Below, piece after piece: positions 1 to 7,631 of a stretch of DNA of 37,162 nucleotides. The stretch comes from CAKVLS01 sp045651685 (GTDB taxonomy: Bacteria > Bacillota > Clostridia > Christensenellales > UBA1242), in contig JAZRSV010000007.1 of assembly GCA_045651685.1 (NCBI GenBank), positions 1 to 37,162 on the forward strand, written 5' to 3'. Below the pieces are notes generated by a model. It had not been told where the DNA came from. It saw only the letters and a program-made list of their open reading frames with translations, and searched no databases. The translations under genes and the position numbers were made by a program. Numbering within the stretch: the stretch's first letter is position 1; the number at the start of each line of letters is the position of its first letter.

Positions 1-1
1 A

Positions 2-235
2 AAAATGCAAGAATACTTAAAAACAATACCTTTCTCAATACAACAATTTGCTTGAAATCTTAAAGTAGGAATTCAACATACTAAATACAAAATATTCAGA
101 GAAGAAAAAGATAATAAAATTTTTTCTTCAAATTTTGAAGAATTAAAAAGGGAATTGCTAAAATACAACATCGAATTTGATAGAGTCCCTAATAAAAGAG
201 TTTATTTTTATCTAAAACTTATTGAAAGACCATAA
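2..235 (+). pseudogene. 3' remnant of an unknown gene, interrupted by an in-frame TGA
   Basis: One reading frame is open from the left edge to a TAA at 233-235 except for a single TGA at 53-55. An ATG lies at 5-7. The stretch after the TGA encodes about 59 residues, Lys/Glu/Phe/Tyr-rich, ending ...LIERP, and a good terminator follows at once, so it looks like the real 3' end of a rightward gene. I do not recognise the family. The DNA is more A-rich than its neighbours. Either the gene is decayed, or translation restarts after the TGA, or the TGA is a sequencing error. Read-through as Trp is unlikely, because all other genes here use TGG for Trp. Its 5' part is cut off by the window. Confidence 0.35.
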
Positions 236-250
236 TTGGTCTTTTTTTTA
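225..250 (+). terminator. Rho-independent terminator of the left-edge remnant
   Basis: A 7-bp stem AAAGACC/GGTCTTT with loop ATAATT is followed by a run of T. The stem overlaps the stop codon of the remnant gene. Confidence 0.75.
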
Positions 251-349
251 TCTATAATATCTACGAGAACGACTGCGAGTTTTATATCTGCGTTGTCTAT
301 AAGTTTGATTGTAATTTGTAGATTTTTTTGCAGTTCTTCTTTTAGTGGG

Positions 350-382
350 TAAGAAAAAAATAAACCTACTTGATTAAGTAGG
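350..382 (-). terminator. Terminator of the tRNA-Ala/tRNA-Ile transcript
   Basis: Read leftward, stem CCTACTT, loop AATC and stem AAGTAGG are followed by TTTATTTTTTT. It starts six bases past the CCA end of tRNA-Ile and closes the tRNA operon. Confidence 0.8.
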
Positions 383-387
383 CTATC

Positions 388-464
388 TGGTAGGAATAAG
401 TGGACTCGAACCACCGACCCCCACCTTATCAGGGTGGTGCTCTAACCTGCTGAGCTATATTCCT
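388..464 (-). tRNA. tRNA-Ile (anticodon GAT), CCA encoded
   Basis: This is a full cloverleaf on the minus strand. The acceptor stem AGGAATA/TATTCCT is perfectly paired, with discriminator A and a genomic CCA (388-390). Position 8-14 is the usual TAGCTCA. The anticodon stem CCACC/GGTGG carries loop CTGATAA, giving anticodon GAT. The T-arm contains GGTTCGAGTCC. It is the second gene of a two-tRNA transcript with tRNA-Ala, a pair often found inside rRNA operons; no rRNA is visible here. Confidence 0.95.
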
Positions 465-507
465 ATATGATACAAACTGATATAGTTTGTATATTTAATT
501 GTTATAA

Positions 508-584
508 TGGTGCAGATAATCGGAATCGAACCGATGACCTCCTGCTTGCAAGGCAGGCGCTCTAGCCAGCTGAGCTATACCCCC
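508..584 (-). tRNA. tRNA-Ala (anticodon TGC), CCA encoded
   Basis: This is a full cloverleaf on the minus strand. The anticodon stem CCTGC/GCAGG has loop CTTGCAA, giving anticodon TGC. The T-stem ATCGG/CCGAT is perfect, and discriminator A and CCA are encoded. The acceptor stem is GGGGGTA against TATCTGC. It keeps the alanine identity pair G3-U70 and has a second wobble G5-U68, but position 2-71 is a G-G mismatch. Most bacterial tRNA-Ala genes have a normal pair there. It lies upstream of tRNA-Ile in the same transcript. Confidence 0.93.
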
Positions 585-616
585 ATATATAAAGCGACTA
601 TCAAAATCGCTCTATA

Positions 617-645
617 ATAATAGCATTATAAAAACGCTTTGTCAA
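617..645 (-). promoter_or_regulatory. Promoter of the tRNA-Ala/tRNA-Ile operon
   Basis: Read leftward, it has a consensus -35 TTGACA (640-645), a 17-bp spacer and -10 TATTAT (617-622). The transcript would start near 610, in a short leader that can form a 5-bp hairpin AGCGA/TCGCT (593-611) before tRNA-Ala. Confidence 0.8.
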
Positions 646-678
646 TAATTTTTTACAAATAATTTTACAAATTTTATT

Positions 679-2355
679 TTATTTTTTTAACAACTCAATA
701 ACAGCTTTTATACGACTGATAACTTCTTGATAACCAAGTAGGTTGCATATGCTATATAGGTCAGGAGTGTTGCGGCGACCAGTCACTGCTACTCTTATAA
801 TACCACTAACATCTGCTACGCTACCTTTGTAGTCTTGTGGGTTTTTGCGATAGGTCTTCATATCTGCACAAAAGTTTAGAGGTTCGCATATACCTTTTAT
901 TTTGTCAAACCATGTTTGTTTGTCATCGTTAGTATCAAAAACAGGTATATAGCTCTCTAATACTTGAGCCAAAGTTGCTTTTTCAAACTTATCGTCAAAG
1001 TCAAAGTCTTGTAAGCCGTTTGGATTGTATGTTTGCTCAAAGATATAATTGTACAAAACAGGTATATCGCTCCATTTTGCGATATCTTTACGAGGTTTTG
1101 GAGTGTCTACTCTGTCTATCTTAAACAAATCGATAGCTTTTTGTTTATTATCTACAAGTACTTGGGCAAAAGTTGGATTGTATGTTTGTGCCCATTCTAA
1201 TGTTTTGTCATATATAGTCTCTGCAGGATAATAACTAATGATGTTTTTTGACACATCGTTAAGTTTAACCATGTCAAACATTGGGTTATTGCTGCCAATC
1301 TTTGTTATATCAAAAGCAAACTCATGATAATCAAGTGTTGGATTTGTAGCGCGCCATGGTTCAAAGTCGCTATTAAGAAGGTTTAGCAAATATTCTACAA
1401 CAGTTTGCTTTGGATAACCTTGCTCAATATAGTATCTAACATCTGCTTCTGGGTCTTTACGCTTACTTAACTTGCGCTTGTTGCCTTGCTCGTCAAGTTT
1501 GCATATAACTGGCGTATGTGCATATTTTAGTCTAGGCATACCACAAGCATCAAATATCTCTAGGTGTGCTGCAAGAGATGGGTACCACTCTTCACCCCTT
1601 ACTATAATGGTTGTGCCCATCAAAGTGTCATCAACCAAATGCGCTAGGCTATATGGTGGGATACCATTGCTTTTTACCAAGACGATATCTTTGGTGTTTT
1701 CTCTCAAAGTTCTTTTGCCTTTGATTAGGTCAACAAACTCAAATGTTTTTTCTGCGTTGCCTTGAGACAATAATCTCAATGCAAAAGGTTTGCCTTGAGC
1801 GATATTTGCTTCTATTTGCTCGTAGGTAAGTTCTCTACATGGGTCTTTACCATCAATATCATCGGCATTTTCTAGTTGTTCGCTACGGCGAGCTAGTATA
1901 TCTTCTTTGTTTTCTGACTTTTCACAAAAACAAGGAAAGGCTCTGCCAAGCTCTACAAGGTGTTTTGCAAATGCGTGATATATTGGCAAACGATGAGACT
2001 GCACATAGTCGCCATAATCACCTTTTTGCTTATCATCACCACAATAACCCTCATCTGGTGTTATGTTGTAGTAGCAAAGCATATCATAGGCAATTTGACC
2101 AGCGCCTTTTATTTCTCTTTTTTGGTCAGTATCTTCTAATCGCATATAAAATACACCGTCTGTATTTTTTGCTGTTAGATAGTCGATTAGAGCGCCATAT
2201 GCTGTACCCAAATGCAAAAATCCAGTTGGGCTTGGAGCGATACGGGTGACTTGTGCACCTTGTGGCAAATTGCGCTTTTTGTATTTGTTTAGATAGTAGT
2301 TAATATCTTTGTCTACATTAGGAAATAGCATTTGTGCTAATTTTTTATAGTCCAT
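679..2355 (-). CDS. gltX: Glutamate--tRNA ligase
   Basis: This is a class I aminoacyl-tRNA synthetase that attaches glutamate to tRNA-Glu in the cytoplasm. The class I signature appears as PSPTGFLHLG at residues 41-50 (HLG in place of the HIGH core), and the second signature KLSKR lies near residue 300. At 558 residues it matches the long GltX form of many Clostridia, which has an N-terminal extension of about 35 residues before the Rossmann core. The start is supported by AAGGAG just upstream. It has its own promoter immediately after the stop of the upstream lipoprotein gene, and I see no T-box leader. It could be discriminating or non-discriminating (also charging tRNA-Gln); the sequence alone does not settle this. 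Family assignment is secure. Confidence 0.95.
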   Translation of the reverse strand: MDYKKLAQMLFPNVDKDINYYLNKYKKRNLPQGAQVTRIAPSPTGFLHLGTAYGALIDYLTAKNTDGVFYMRLEDTDQKREIKGAGQIAYDMLCYYNITPDEGYCGDDKQKGDYGDYVQSHRLPIYHAFAKHLVELGRAFPCFCEKSENKEDILARRSEQLENADDIDGKDPCRELTYEQIEANIAQGKPFALRLLSQGNAEKTFEFVDLIKGKRTLRENTKDIVLVKSNGIPPYSLAHLVDDTLMGTTIIVRGEEWYPSLAAHLEIFDACGMPRLKYAHTPVICKLDEQGNKRKLSKRKDPEADVRYYIEQGYPKQTVVEYLLNLLNSDFEPWRATNPTLDYHEFAFDITKIGSNNPMFDMVKLNDVSKNIISYYPAETIYDKTLEWAQTYNPTFAQVLVDNKQKAIDLFKIDRVDTPKPRKDIAKWSDIPVLYNYIFEQTYNPNGLQDFDFDDKFEKATLAQVLESYIPVFDTNDDKQTWFDKIKGICEPLNFCADMKTYRKNPQDYKGSVADVSGIIRVAVTGRRNTPDLYSICNLLGYQEVISRIKAVIELLKK

Positions 2356-2364
2356 AAAATCTCC

Positions 2365-2404
2365 TTAACTTAAAAGAACAAGCAAGTGTCTTGCCTGTTC
2401 TTTT
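2365..2404 (-). terminator. Terminator of the lipoprotein operon
   Basis: Fifteen-base arms (2372-2386 and 2390-2404) fold around a 3-base loop. The single non-Watson-Crick position is a G-U wobble in leftward RNA but an A-C mismatch in rightward RNA, so leftward is the working direction. It ends in TTTT. Its upstream arm directly abuts the gltX -10 box, so a transcript from that promoter starts inside the hairpin and cannot form it fully. Only read-through from the lipoprotein operon would be terminated. Confidence 0.65.
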
Positions 2405-2433
2405 ATTGTAAATTATTTTGTATTTTTTGGCAA
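2405..2433 (-). promoter_or_regulatory. Promoter of gltX
   Basis: Read leftward, it has -35 TTGCCA (2428-2433), a 17-bp spacer and -10 TACAAT (2405-2410). The -35 directly abuts the stop codon of the preceding gene. Confidence 0.6.
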
Positions 2434-3477
2434 TTAAATAGTAGTAAAAGTAGTAATTAAAGAATCAAGCAAGCTAAGTCTTGCAGAAAATCTTGTTGCC
2501 AAAAAGTTTTGGTTTAGATAAAAGTCATCTTGCGCGTTAGATGTTTGAGCTTTTATAAAAGGATCTTTTGCAGGTTCTGCAAAATAACCTTTATAATCAA
2601 AACCTTTTATTGCTTCTTTATTTAGGTCAAAATCACTGTGGAAGATGTCATAGCTATTGCGCATAGTTGTAAGATATCTTTTGATAGTTGCAACTTTTAC
2701 AGTGCCATTAACAGAACCAGATGCGTGTGATTTTTTTAGTATTGTTAGTGTTGTTTTTAGATGAGCACTAGAGCCCTCTGCCAAAAAGTTTTTTACAGAT
2801 GTTGGTGGGTTGCTAATAGTATAATTTTTTACATATACATTGTAGATAAAATCTGCAAAATATAATTTTGATTGCATAATTTCGTTAGTTACATCACCAG
2901 ATGCTAGTGCAATAGTATCTGTAAGAGCTCTTGTAGTTAGGGTCACTTTAGAATAATATTCTTCGCAGAAGATTGTGTTTAGGTTAATCAAATCTTCTAT
3001 AACCATGTTGTACTCACCCAAGAATGATGCTAGGTCGATACCACCAGCTGTGATACGGTTGGCATTTTCAAAAGAAACTTTTGCAGAGTTAAAGCTTGCA
3101 AGTGTTTCGTTAAGATCCTTAAATGCATTGTTTAGTGCATTAAGTGCTTCTTGAGAGAACTTTTCTAAAGTTGTTTGAATAGTTGTAGAAGCAAAGTGTG
3201 AAGCAACCATTTCGCTAACAGAATTTATTATAGGTTCGTACACTTCGCCCAAGATGTACAATGGTGAGTTTTGATCATAGATGCTAGCAGCTACAACTGG
3301 TTGGTTGTATGTCACCTTAAACTTACCATCTTTGAAGTAGTCTTTGCCATTTTCGGCAACAACTGTTTGATACATTGTGATAACTTCTTGTGGTTTATAA
3401 TTGCGTCCACAACCTGTTAGTGATATAGGCACAATAACAACTACAAGCATTAGGATAATTAAACAAAGTCTTTTCAT
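2434..3477 (-). CDS. Putative lipoprotein of unknown function
   Basis: The 347-residue product starts with a lipoprotein signal peptide: basic MKR, a hydrophobic stretch of about 18 residues, and lipobox LTGC with the modified Cys at about residue 23. It should be attached to the outer face of the membrane. The mature part is predicted to be largely helical with many Asn, Ala, Thr and Ser. I recognise no domain. It starts after a strong SD (AGGAGG) 10 nt downstream of another exported helical protein, with which it forms an operon. Both share a stretch of the type (P/N)TS(V/I)xNFL in their second halves, so they may be distant paralogues or partners. The function is unknown. Confidence 0.7.
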   Translation of the reverse strand: MKRLCLIILMLVVVIVPISLTGCGRNYKPQEVITMYQTVVAENGKDYFKDGKFKVTYNQPVVAASIYDQNSPLYILGEVYEPIINSVSEMVASHFASTTIQTTLEKFSQEALNALNNAFKDLNETLASFNSAKVSFENANRITAGGIDLASFLGEYNMVIEDLINLNTIFCEEYYSKVTLTTRALTDTIALASGDVTNEIMQSKLYFADFIYNVYVKNYTISNPPTSVKNFLAEGSSAHLKTTLTILKKSHASGSVNGTVKVATIKRYLTTMRNSYDIFHSDFDLNKEAIKGFDYKGYFAEPAKDPFIKAQTSNAQDDFYLNQNFLATRFSARLSLLDSLITTFTTI

Positions 3478-3487
3478 AACTATCCTC

Positions 3488-4402
3488 CTATATTACCAAA
3501 CCAAAACCAACTGCGCTTTGTAAAAATTCTCTTACTGCGTTAGCTGCTGCTTTTGTATCAGCATCGACAGAAGCTATATATGTAGCTTGGTCGTCTAGCA
3601 ATTTTGCGCCGTCAATTTTGTTGTAGTTTTGTATAAAGTTGTAATATGTCTCGTTAACCATCTCTGTAGAAGGTGTAACTGATGTATTGTTTTGTAATTT
3701 GTTATATAGTTTTAAGAAATTTTGGATAGAGGTGTTAGCTGTTGTAGGTTGATCTGGTCTACCTGCTATACGAGCCTCCATATTTTGTTTTACAAAGCTA
3801 ATGCTCTTTGCTGCAAAGATGTCACCCATCTCAAAAGCAATCATAGTAAAGTCTTTTACATTAGATTTGAACACAAGTTGTCTTATCTCTTGAGACAATC
3901 TTCTAAAATACTCACTACCCTTTGCATAAGCGTTAGAAAACTCTTTCAAAAAGTTAGCAGATCTTGCTGGCACTTGGTTAACTTGGTCAGCAGTGATAAG
4001 TGGATCATTAACCAAAATGTAATATTCTGAAAGTGCTGTTTTAGCAACTTTTAGTTGATCGATATATGCTTTATTAAGTTTTACCAAATCATCTTTTGCC
4101 TGTCTTGACATGCCTTTTACATTGTCAAAGTAGTTAAAGTAATAAGAGATGCCTTCGTCAAGTTGCTCAAAAGCTGCAGTTAGATATACTGCAAAGTCGT
4201 CAGGTGTGACATCATGATACTTTGCTTTTACACCACTTGCGTTAAGCATCATGGCGTTGATATCAATACTTTTGTTTTGCTCAACTATAGCTTTATAACC
4301 CTTATCTTCGACATTGTGGTTGTTCATAAGAACTATAGCAACAACTGCGATAATACCTATAAAGGCAATAATGATAATAGCTTTTAAAACTTTAGATTTC
4401 AT
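3488..4402 (-). CDS. Membrane-anchored helical protein of unknown function
   Basis: The 304-residue product has one N-terminal hydrophobic segment (about residues 7-27) after a short basic start and no lipobox. It is therefore probably a single-pass anchor with the rest outside the cell. The exterior part is mostly charged and helical and contains no domain I recognise. It is the first gene of a two-gene operon with the lipoprotein 10 nt downstream, driven by a near-consensus promoter, so the pair is probably expressed well. SD GAGG precedes the ATG. Roles in the envelope or adhesion are possible but unsupported. Confidence 0.7.
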   Translation of the reverse strand: MKSKVLKAIIIIAFIGIIAVVAIVLMNNHNVEDKGYKAIVEQNKSIDINAMMLNASGVKAKYHDVTPDDFAVYLTAAFEQLDEGISYYFNYFDNVKGMSRQAKDDLVKLNKAYIDQLKVAKTALSEYYILVNDPLITADQVNQVPARSANFLKEFSNAYAKGSEYFRRLSQEIRQLVFKSNVKDFTMIAFEMGDIFAAKSISFVKQNMEARIAGRPDQPTTANTSIQNFLKLYNKLQNNTSVTPSTEMVNETYYNFIQNYNKIDGAKLLDDQATYIASVDADTKAAANAVREFLQSAVGFGLVI

Positions 4403-4420
4403 TTTGTCCTCGCTATTATT

Positions 4421-4449
4421 AATATATCATTAAACATGTCTATTGTCAA
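4421..4449 (-). promoter_or_regulatory. Promoter of the lipoprotein operon
   Basis: Read leftward, it has consensus -35 TTGACA (4444-4449), a 17-bp spacer and -10 TATATT (4421-4426). An exact inverted repeat abuts the -35. Confidence 0.8.
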
Positions 4450-4470
4450 TGTTTATAAAATTATAAACAT
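4449..4470. repeat. Perfect 22-bp palindrome, candidate operator
   Basis: ATGTTTATAA, a 2-bp centre, then TTATAAACAT: ten-base arms with no mismatch. It overlaps the last base of the leftward -35 box and lies between two divergent operons. No T-run follows in the transcribed direction, so it is a better operator candidate than terminator. The regulator is unknown. Confidence 0.5.
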
Positions 4471-4528
4471 AAAATATAAATATATTTTTTGGCATTTCAT
4501 AAAACAGTTGTTTTTTTTGACAATGTTG

Positions 4529-4537
4529 TGATACACT
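4529..4537 (+). promoter_or_regulatory. Probable extended -10 promoter of the dnaD/dnaI operon
   Basis: TG-A-TACACT forms an extended -10, with a weak TTGTTT 18 bp upstream. A better -35-like TTGACA lies only 9 bp upstream of the -10, too close to be its partner. Confidence 0.35.
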
Positions 4538-4562
4538 AAAAGCATTAAAAGGAAAAATTATT

Positions 4563-6014
4563 ATGGCTTTTTGTAAATTTTCTAGCGGATATATGGCACA
4601 AACATCTGTCGTAATAGACGCAAAATTTTTGAATGATTATCTACCATATGCGCCAGAGCACTGCTTAAAGGTTTATATGTATGGCCTACTAAAATGCTAT
4701 AACAGTTCTAGCTATGATAACAATATCGAAAGTTTTGCAAAAGTACTAAACATGTCAAAAGAAGATGTCGAAAGCGCCTTTCTTTATTGGCAAGACGAAA
4801 ATTTGGTACAAGTGATTAATGTAGACCCTATCGAAGTTGTATATTTGCCAGTAAAAACATCTAGCAAAAACTTGGCTCGCTTTAAGGAGCAAAAGTACAA
4901 AAACTTTGCTTTGCGTGCACAAGAAATTATCACAGGCAGAGAGATTAATACTCACGAGTTTAACGAGTATTTTACTTTGATCGAAAGCTACAATCTAGAA
5001 CCTGATGCTATGCTTATGATAATGAAATATTGTGCTAGCACAAAAGGTGAAGACATACGCTATCAATACATTTTGTCTATTGCACACGACTGGGCAAAAA
5101 AAGGCATCTGCACTGTAGAAAAAGTAGAAGAAGAACTATCTATGCTAGAGACATCTAGTCAAGATATCGCACAAGTAAACAAAGCTCTAAAGTTTGGCGG
5201 CAGTATTGGTTATGAACACAAAAAGCTGTATACCAAATGGACTCAAGAGATGGGCTTTGAACTAGGCTCAATTATTTATGTTGCAAAAACAATAGCAGGC
5301 CTAAAAACAAAATTTGCTTACGAAAAACTAGATAACAAATTGACCAAATACTACGAACAAAAGCTTATGAGCATACAAGAGATAGAAGAGTACGAAAACA
5401 ACAAACATCAACTAACCGCTCTTGCTATCGCTATCAACAAAGCTATTGGCGTATACTATGACAGTGTAGAAAACGAAATTGACACCTACATAATAAAATG
5501 GCTAAACATGGGCTACACACAAGAAGTATTGTGTGCTATCGCCAACTACTGCTTTAGACAAAATATTCGTTCGCTTGATGGTATGGACAATACCGTTGGC
5601 AAGTTTTATAAACTTGGTATCATCAATGAGCAAAGTTTGGCTCAATATATCAATGATATCGTTGCCAAAGATAACGAAATAAAAGAACTATTGTCTCAAC
5701 TAAATATTGAGCGCAGAGTTAATCAGTTTGACCGCAACTACTACAACACCTGGACTAATGTTTGGGGTATGCCAAAAGATGTTATTATTTTTGCAGCTAC
5801 CCTAGCACATGACAAAACCAACCCTATGCAATATATCAACCAAATACTATCTAACTGGAATGCTCAAAACATAAAAACTGTAGAAAAAGCAAAAGCTCAA
5901 AAACCTACAGCAGCTCAAACAACAACACAAAATACCAACACAGTGACAACTCGCAGCTATACACCAGATGAGTTGACTGCGTTATTTGACAATCTAGAAA
6001 ATATAGATTTTTAA
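4563..6014 (+). CDS. DnaD/DnaB-type primosome protein with repeated DnaD-like domains
   Basis: The 483-residue product is related to the DnaD and DnaB proteins of Bacillota, which remodel DNA and recruit the helicase loader at origins and stalled forks. The N-terminal 100 residues resemble a winged helix (an ESFAKVLNMSKEDVE-type helix-turn-helix). There follow about four units, near residues 125-198, 220-282, 303-371 and 388-450, each with the DnaD pattern of a Trp/Gly segment, a helix and a closing IL..W...GI type helix. A Gln/Thr-rich linker and a short acidic C-terminal peptide end the protein. It precedes the helicase loader by 8 nt, the usual dnaB-dnaI arrangement. The repetition is higher than in ordinary DnaD, which has one such domain. 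SD AAGG lies before the ATG. Confidence 0.8.
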   Translation: MAFCKFSSGYMAQTSVVIDAKFLNDYLPYAPEHCLKVYMYGLLKCYNSSSYDNNIESFAKVLNMSKEDVESAFLYWQDENLVQVINVDPIEVVYLPVKTSSKNLARFKEQKYKNFALRAQEIITGREINTHEFNEYFTLIESYNLEPDAMLMIMKYCASTKGEDIRYQYILSIAHDWAKKGICTVEKVEEELSMLETSSQDIAQVNKALKFGGSIGYEHKKLYTKWTQEMGFELGSIIYVAKTIAGLKTKFAYEKLDNKLTKYYEQKLMSIQEIEEYENNKHQLTALAIAINKAIGVYYDSVENEIDTYIIKWLNMGYTQEVLCAIANYCFRQNIRSLDGMDNTVGKFYKLGIINEQSLAQYINDIVAKDNEIKELLSQLNIERRVNQFDRNYYNTWTNVWGMPKDVIIFAATLAHDKTNPMQYINQILSNWNAQNIKTVEKAKAQKPTAAQTTTQNTNTVTTRSYTPDELTALFDNLENIDF

Positions 6015-6022
6015 GGTAAATT

Positions 6023-6943
6023 ATGACAAAACAACAATTAATACAAAAAGTAAAATCAGAACTAGAAAAAAGGCGTCATCAAGCCAAAGCGATAAGCGAA
6101 ACAAACTATCACAATGCTTTGCAAAATGTTGCCTTTCATACTAACGACACCAACATCAGAACAGTCACTCTAAAGATTGCACGCCTAGAGTTTGAAAACA
6201 AAAGTACTGATGTGGAAACAGAACTATTAGCAGTGCTACAAAAAGAAAGAGAACTACTGCTAAAAAATCTTGGTTATGTACCACAAGACCTAGAGCCAAA
6301 ATACACTTGCAAAAAGTGTAATGACACTGGCGTGTGTGGAGACAAGTTTTGTACCTGCTACAACAAGTTGGTAGAATATTTTTCTAGAGAAGATTGCTGC
6401 AAAAATATAGACCCAACACACACATTCAAAAATAGTACTGCAACAGAAAAAAATACAATACTTGCATACAACACTATGAAAAAATGGTGTGACAAATTTC
6501 CTAACAAAATACTAAACATCACCTTATACGGCAACACAGGCACAGGCAAAACTTATCTAACAGAATGTATCGCCAACAGCCTTATCTCACAAGGTGTAGT
6601 TGTACATTTTACTAGCGCATTTAACTTTAACAACCTAGCACTAAAATATCATACCTGCTTTGAAGAAAACAAAAACATGTATCTAGACACTTTGCTTGAT
6701 AGCGATGTGCTTGTTATAGATGACCTAGGCACAGAACCTATTAACAAAAATGTGACACTAGAATATTTGTATTTGGTTATTAACGAAAGACAACTTGCCG
6801 GCAAACCAACTATTATTACAACCAATCTAACACCAGACGGTGTGATAAATAGATACGGCGAAAGAATATTTAGCAGAATAAATAACAAGCTTATTTCGTT
6901 AAACATAAAACTTGACGGACAAGATATGAGATTAAAAAAATAA
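6023..6943 (+). CDS. dnaI: DnaI/DnaC-type replicative helicase loader, AAA+ ATPase
   Basis: The 306-residue ATPase loads the replicative helicase at origins or restarted forks. A coiled N-terminal part (about residues 1-85) is followed by a Cys cluster (C96, C99, C105, C110, C112) that fits the zinc site of DnaI. Walker A is GNTGTGKT at 170-177, and Walker B is VLVIDD at 229-234, followed by the GTEP seen in DnaC/DnaI. The C-terminal half has the IITTNL sensor region and an R-finger-type RYGERIFSR segment. It is co-transcribed with the DnaD-like gene and is followed by a strong terminator. The family call is secure; naming as DnaI rather than DnaC rests on the Cys cluster and the neighbour. 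Confidence 0.9.
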   Translation: MTKQQLIQKVKSELEKRRHQAKAISETNYHNALQNVAFHTNDTNIRTVTLKIARLEFENKSTDVETELLAVLQKERELLLKNLGYVPQDLEPKYTCKKCNDTGVCGDKFCTCYNKLVEYFSREDCCKNIDPTHTFKNSTATEKNTILAYNTMKKWCDKFPNKILNITLYGNTGTGKTYLTECIANSLISQGVVVHFTSAFNFNNLALKYHTCFEENKNMYLDTLLDSDVLVIDDLGTEPINKNVTLEYLYLVINERQLAGKPTIITTNLTPDGVINRYGERIFSRINNKLISLNIKLDGQDMRLKK

Positions 6944-6949
6944 AAACAA

Positions 6950-6981
6950 CCCAACCGACCATTCGGTTGGGATTTATTTTT
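6950..6981 (+). terminator. Terminator of the dnaD/dnaI operon
   Basis: A 9-bp stem CCCAACCGA/TCGGTTGGG with loop CCAT is followed by ATTTATTTTT. Confidence 0.85.
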
Positions 6982-7016
6982 GCCCTATTTTAGGCGCTTA
7001 TAGCATATTTTTGCAT

Positions 7017-7048
7017 AAAAAATATCTAGACAAAATGTCTAGATATTT
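7017..7048 (-). terminator. Terminator of the suf-TIR-Nudix operon, overlapping the last stop codon
   Basis: Perfect 13-bp arms (7020-7032 and 7036-7048) surround a 3-base loop, and leftward RNA ends in a run of U. The TAG stop of the Nudix gene (7039-7041) and its last codons lie inside the upstream arm. Confidence 0.85.
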
Positions 7049-7620
7049 CTTTTATACATAACTTCATAATAAAAAGCTTTTAGTTGCATTTTTGATACTA
7101 GTGCAATTTCGTTATTTTCGACAAAGTTAATAATATCTTCAAAGTCGATTATCTCTACAGATATATCTTCGCCTTCGCCAAGCTCTGGCTCATTGCCTAG
7201 CTTTACATTTGCCCAAAAGTGAGCTATCTTTTCGTCTGTCATACCAGCACTAACATAGCCTGCTTTTTCTGACAAGGTGATAGATACGATATCTGCACCA
7301 AGCTCTTCTTTTATTTCTCTTCTTACAGCCTCTTCTTCGGTTTCGCCATCATCGACAAGACCTGCTGGTAGTTGATAAATATATCTGTTTACTGGATATC
7401 TAAATTCTTTTATCACAACAACTTTTAATTTGTCATCTTGATAAAAATATGGCACAACCCTAACAGCGTCTGTTTTGTCTTCTTGCTTAACAATGGCAAG
7501 TTCGTGCTCTGCTCTACGGCTCGCTATATAATAATTAATTTTGTCATCATATGTCAAAGCATAAAGATTAAGATATTTGTTGTTGGTTTGTTTTGTCACT
7601 TTTTGTAATTTATGTTTCAT
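7039..7620 (-). CDS. Nudix hydrolase, ADP-ribose pyrophosphatase-like
   Basis: The 193-residue enzyme should split ADP-ribose or a similar nucleoside diphosphate derivative into AMP and a sugar phosphate. The full Nudix box runs from G87 to D110 (GX5EX7REUXEEXGU, with R101-E102, E105-E106 and G108). About 15 residues further on is SAGMTDE, which fits the downstream motif of ADP-ribose pyrophosphatases. The KEFRYP segment before the box is also typical of that group. SD AAGGAG lies before the ATG. It begins 11 nt after the stop of the TIR gene and is the last gene of that operon. ADPR pyrophosphatases are common housekeeping genes, so the link to the TIR protein is inference. Confidence 0.85.
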   Translation of the reverse strand: MKHKLQKVTKQTNNKYLNLYALTYDDKINYYIASRRAEHELAIVKQEDKTDAVRVVPYFYQDDKLKVVVIKEFRYPVNRYIYQLPAGLVDDGETEEEAVRREIKEELGADIVSITLSEKAGYVSAGMTDEKIAHFWANVKLGNEPELGEGEDISVEIIDFEDIINFVENNEIALVSKMQLKAFYYEVMYKRNI

Positions 7621-7631
7621 TAGATTACTCC

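Noticed and set aside
2..235. TGA read as tryptophan (alternative genetic code)
   Set aside because: All intact genes use TGG for Trp with no internal TGA, and cca ends with TGA in a standard ATGA overlap with rmuC.
208..414. 68-codon leftward reading frame at the left edge
   Set aside because: It begins inside tRNA-Ile, runs through the tRNA terminator and overlaps the convergent terminator at 225-250; no SD.
2365..2433. T-box or other riboswitch before gltX
   Set aside because: The leader is too short and lacks the T-box bulge sequence; the hairpin is explained as the terminator of the previous operon.
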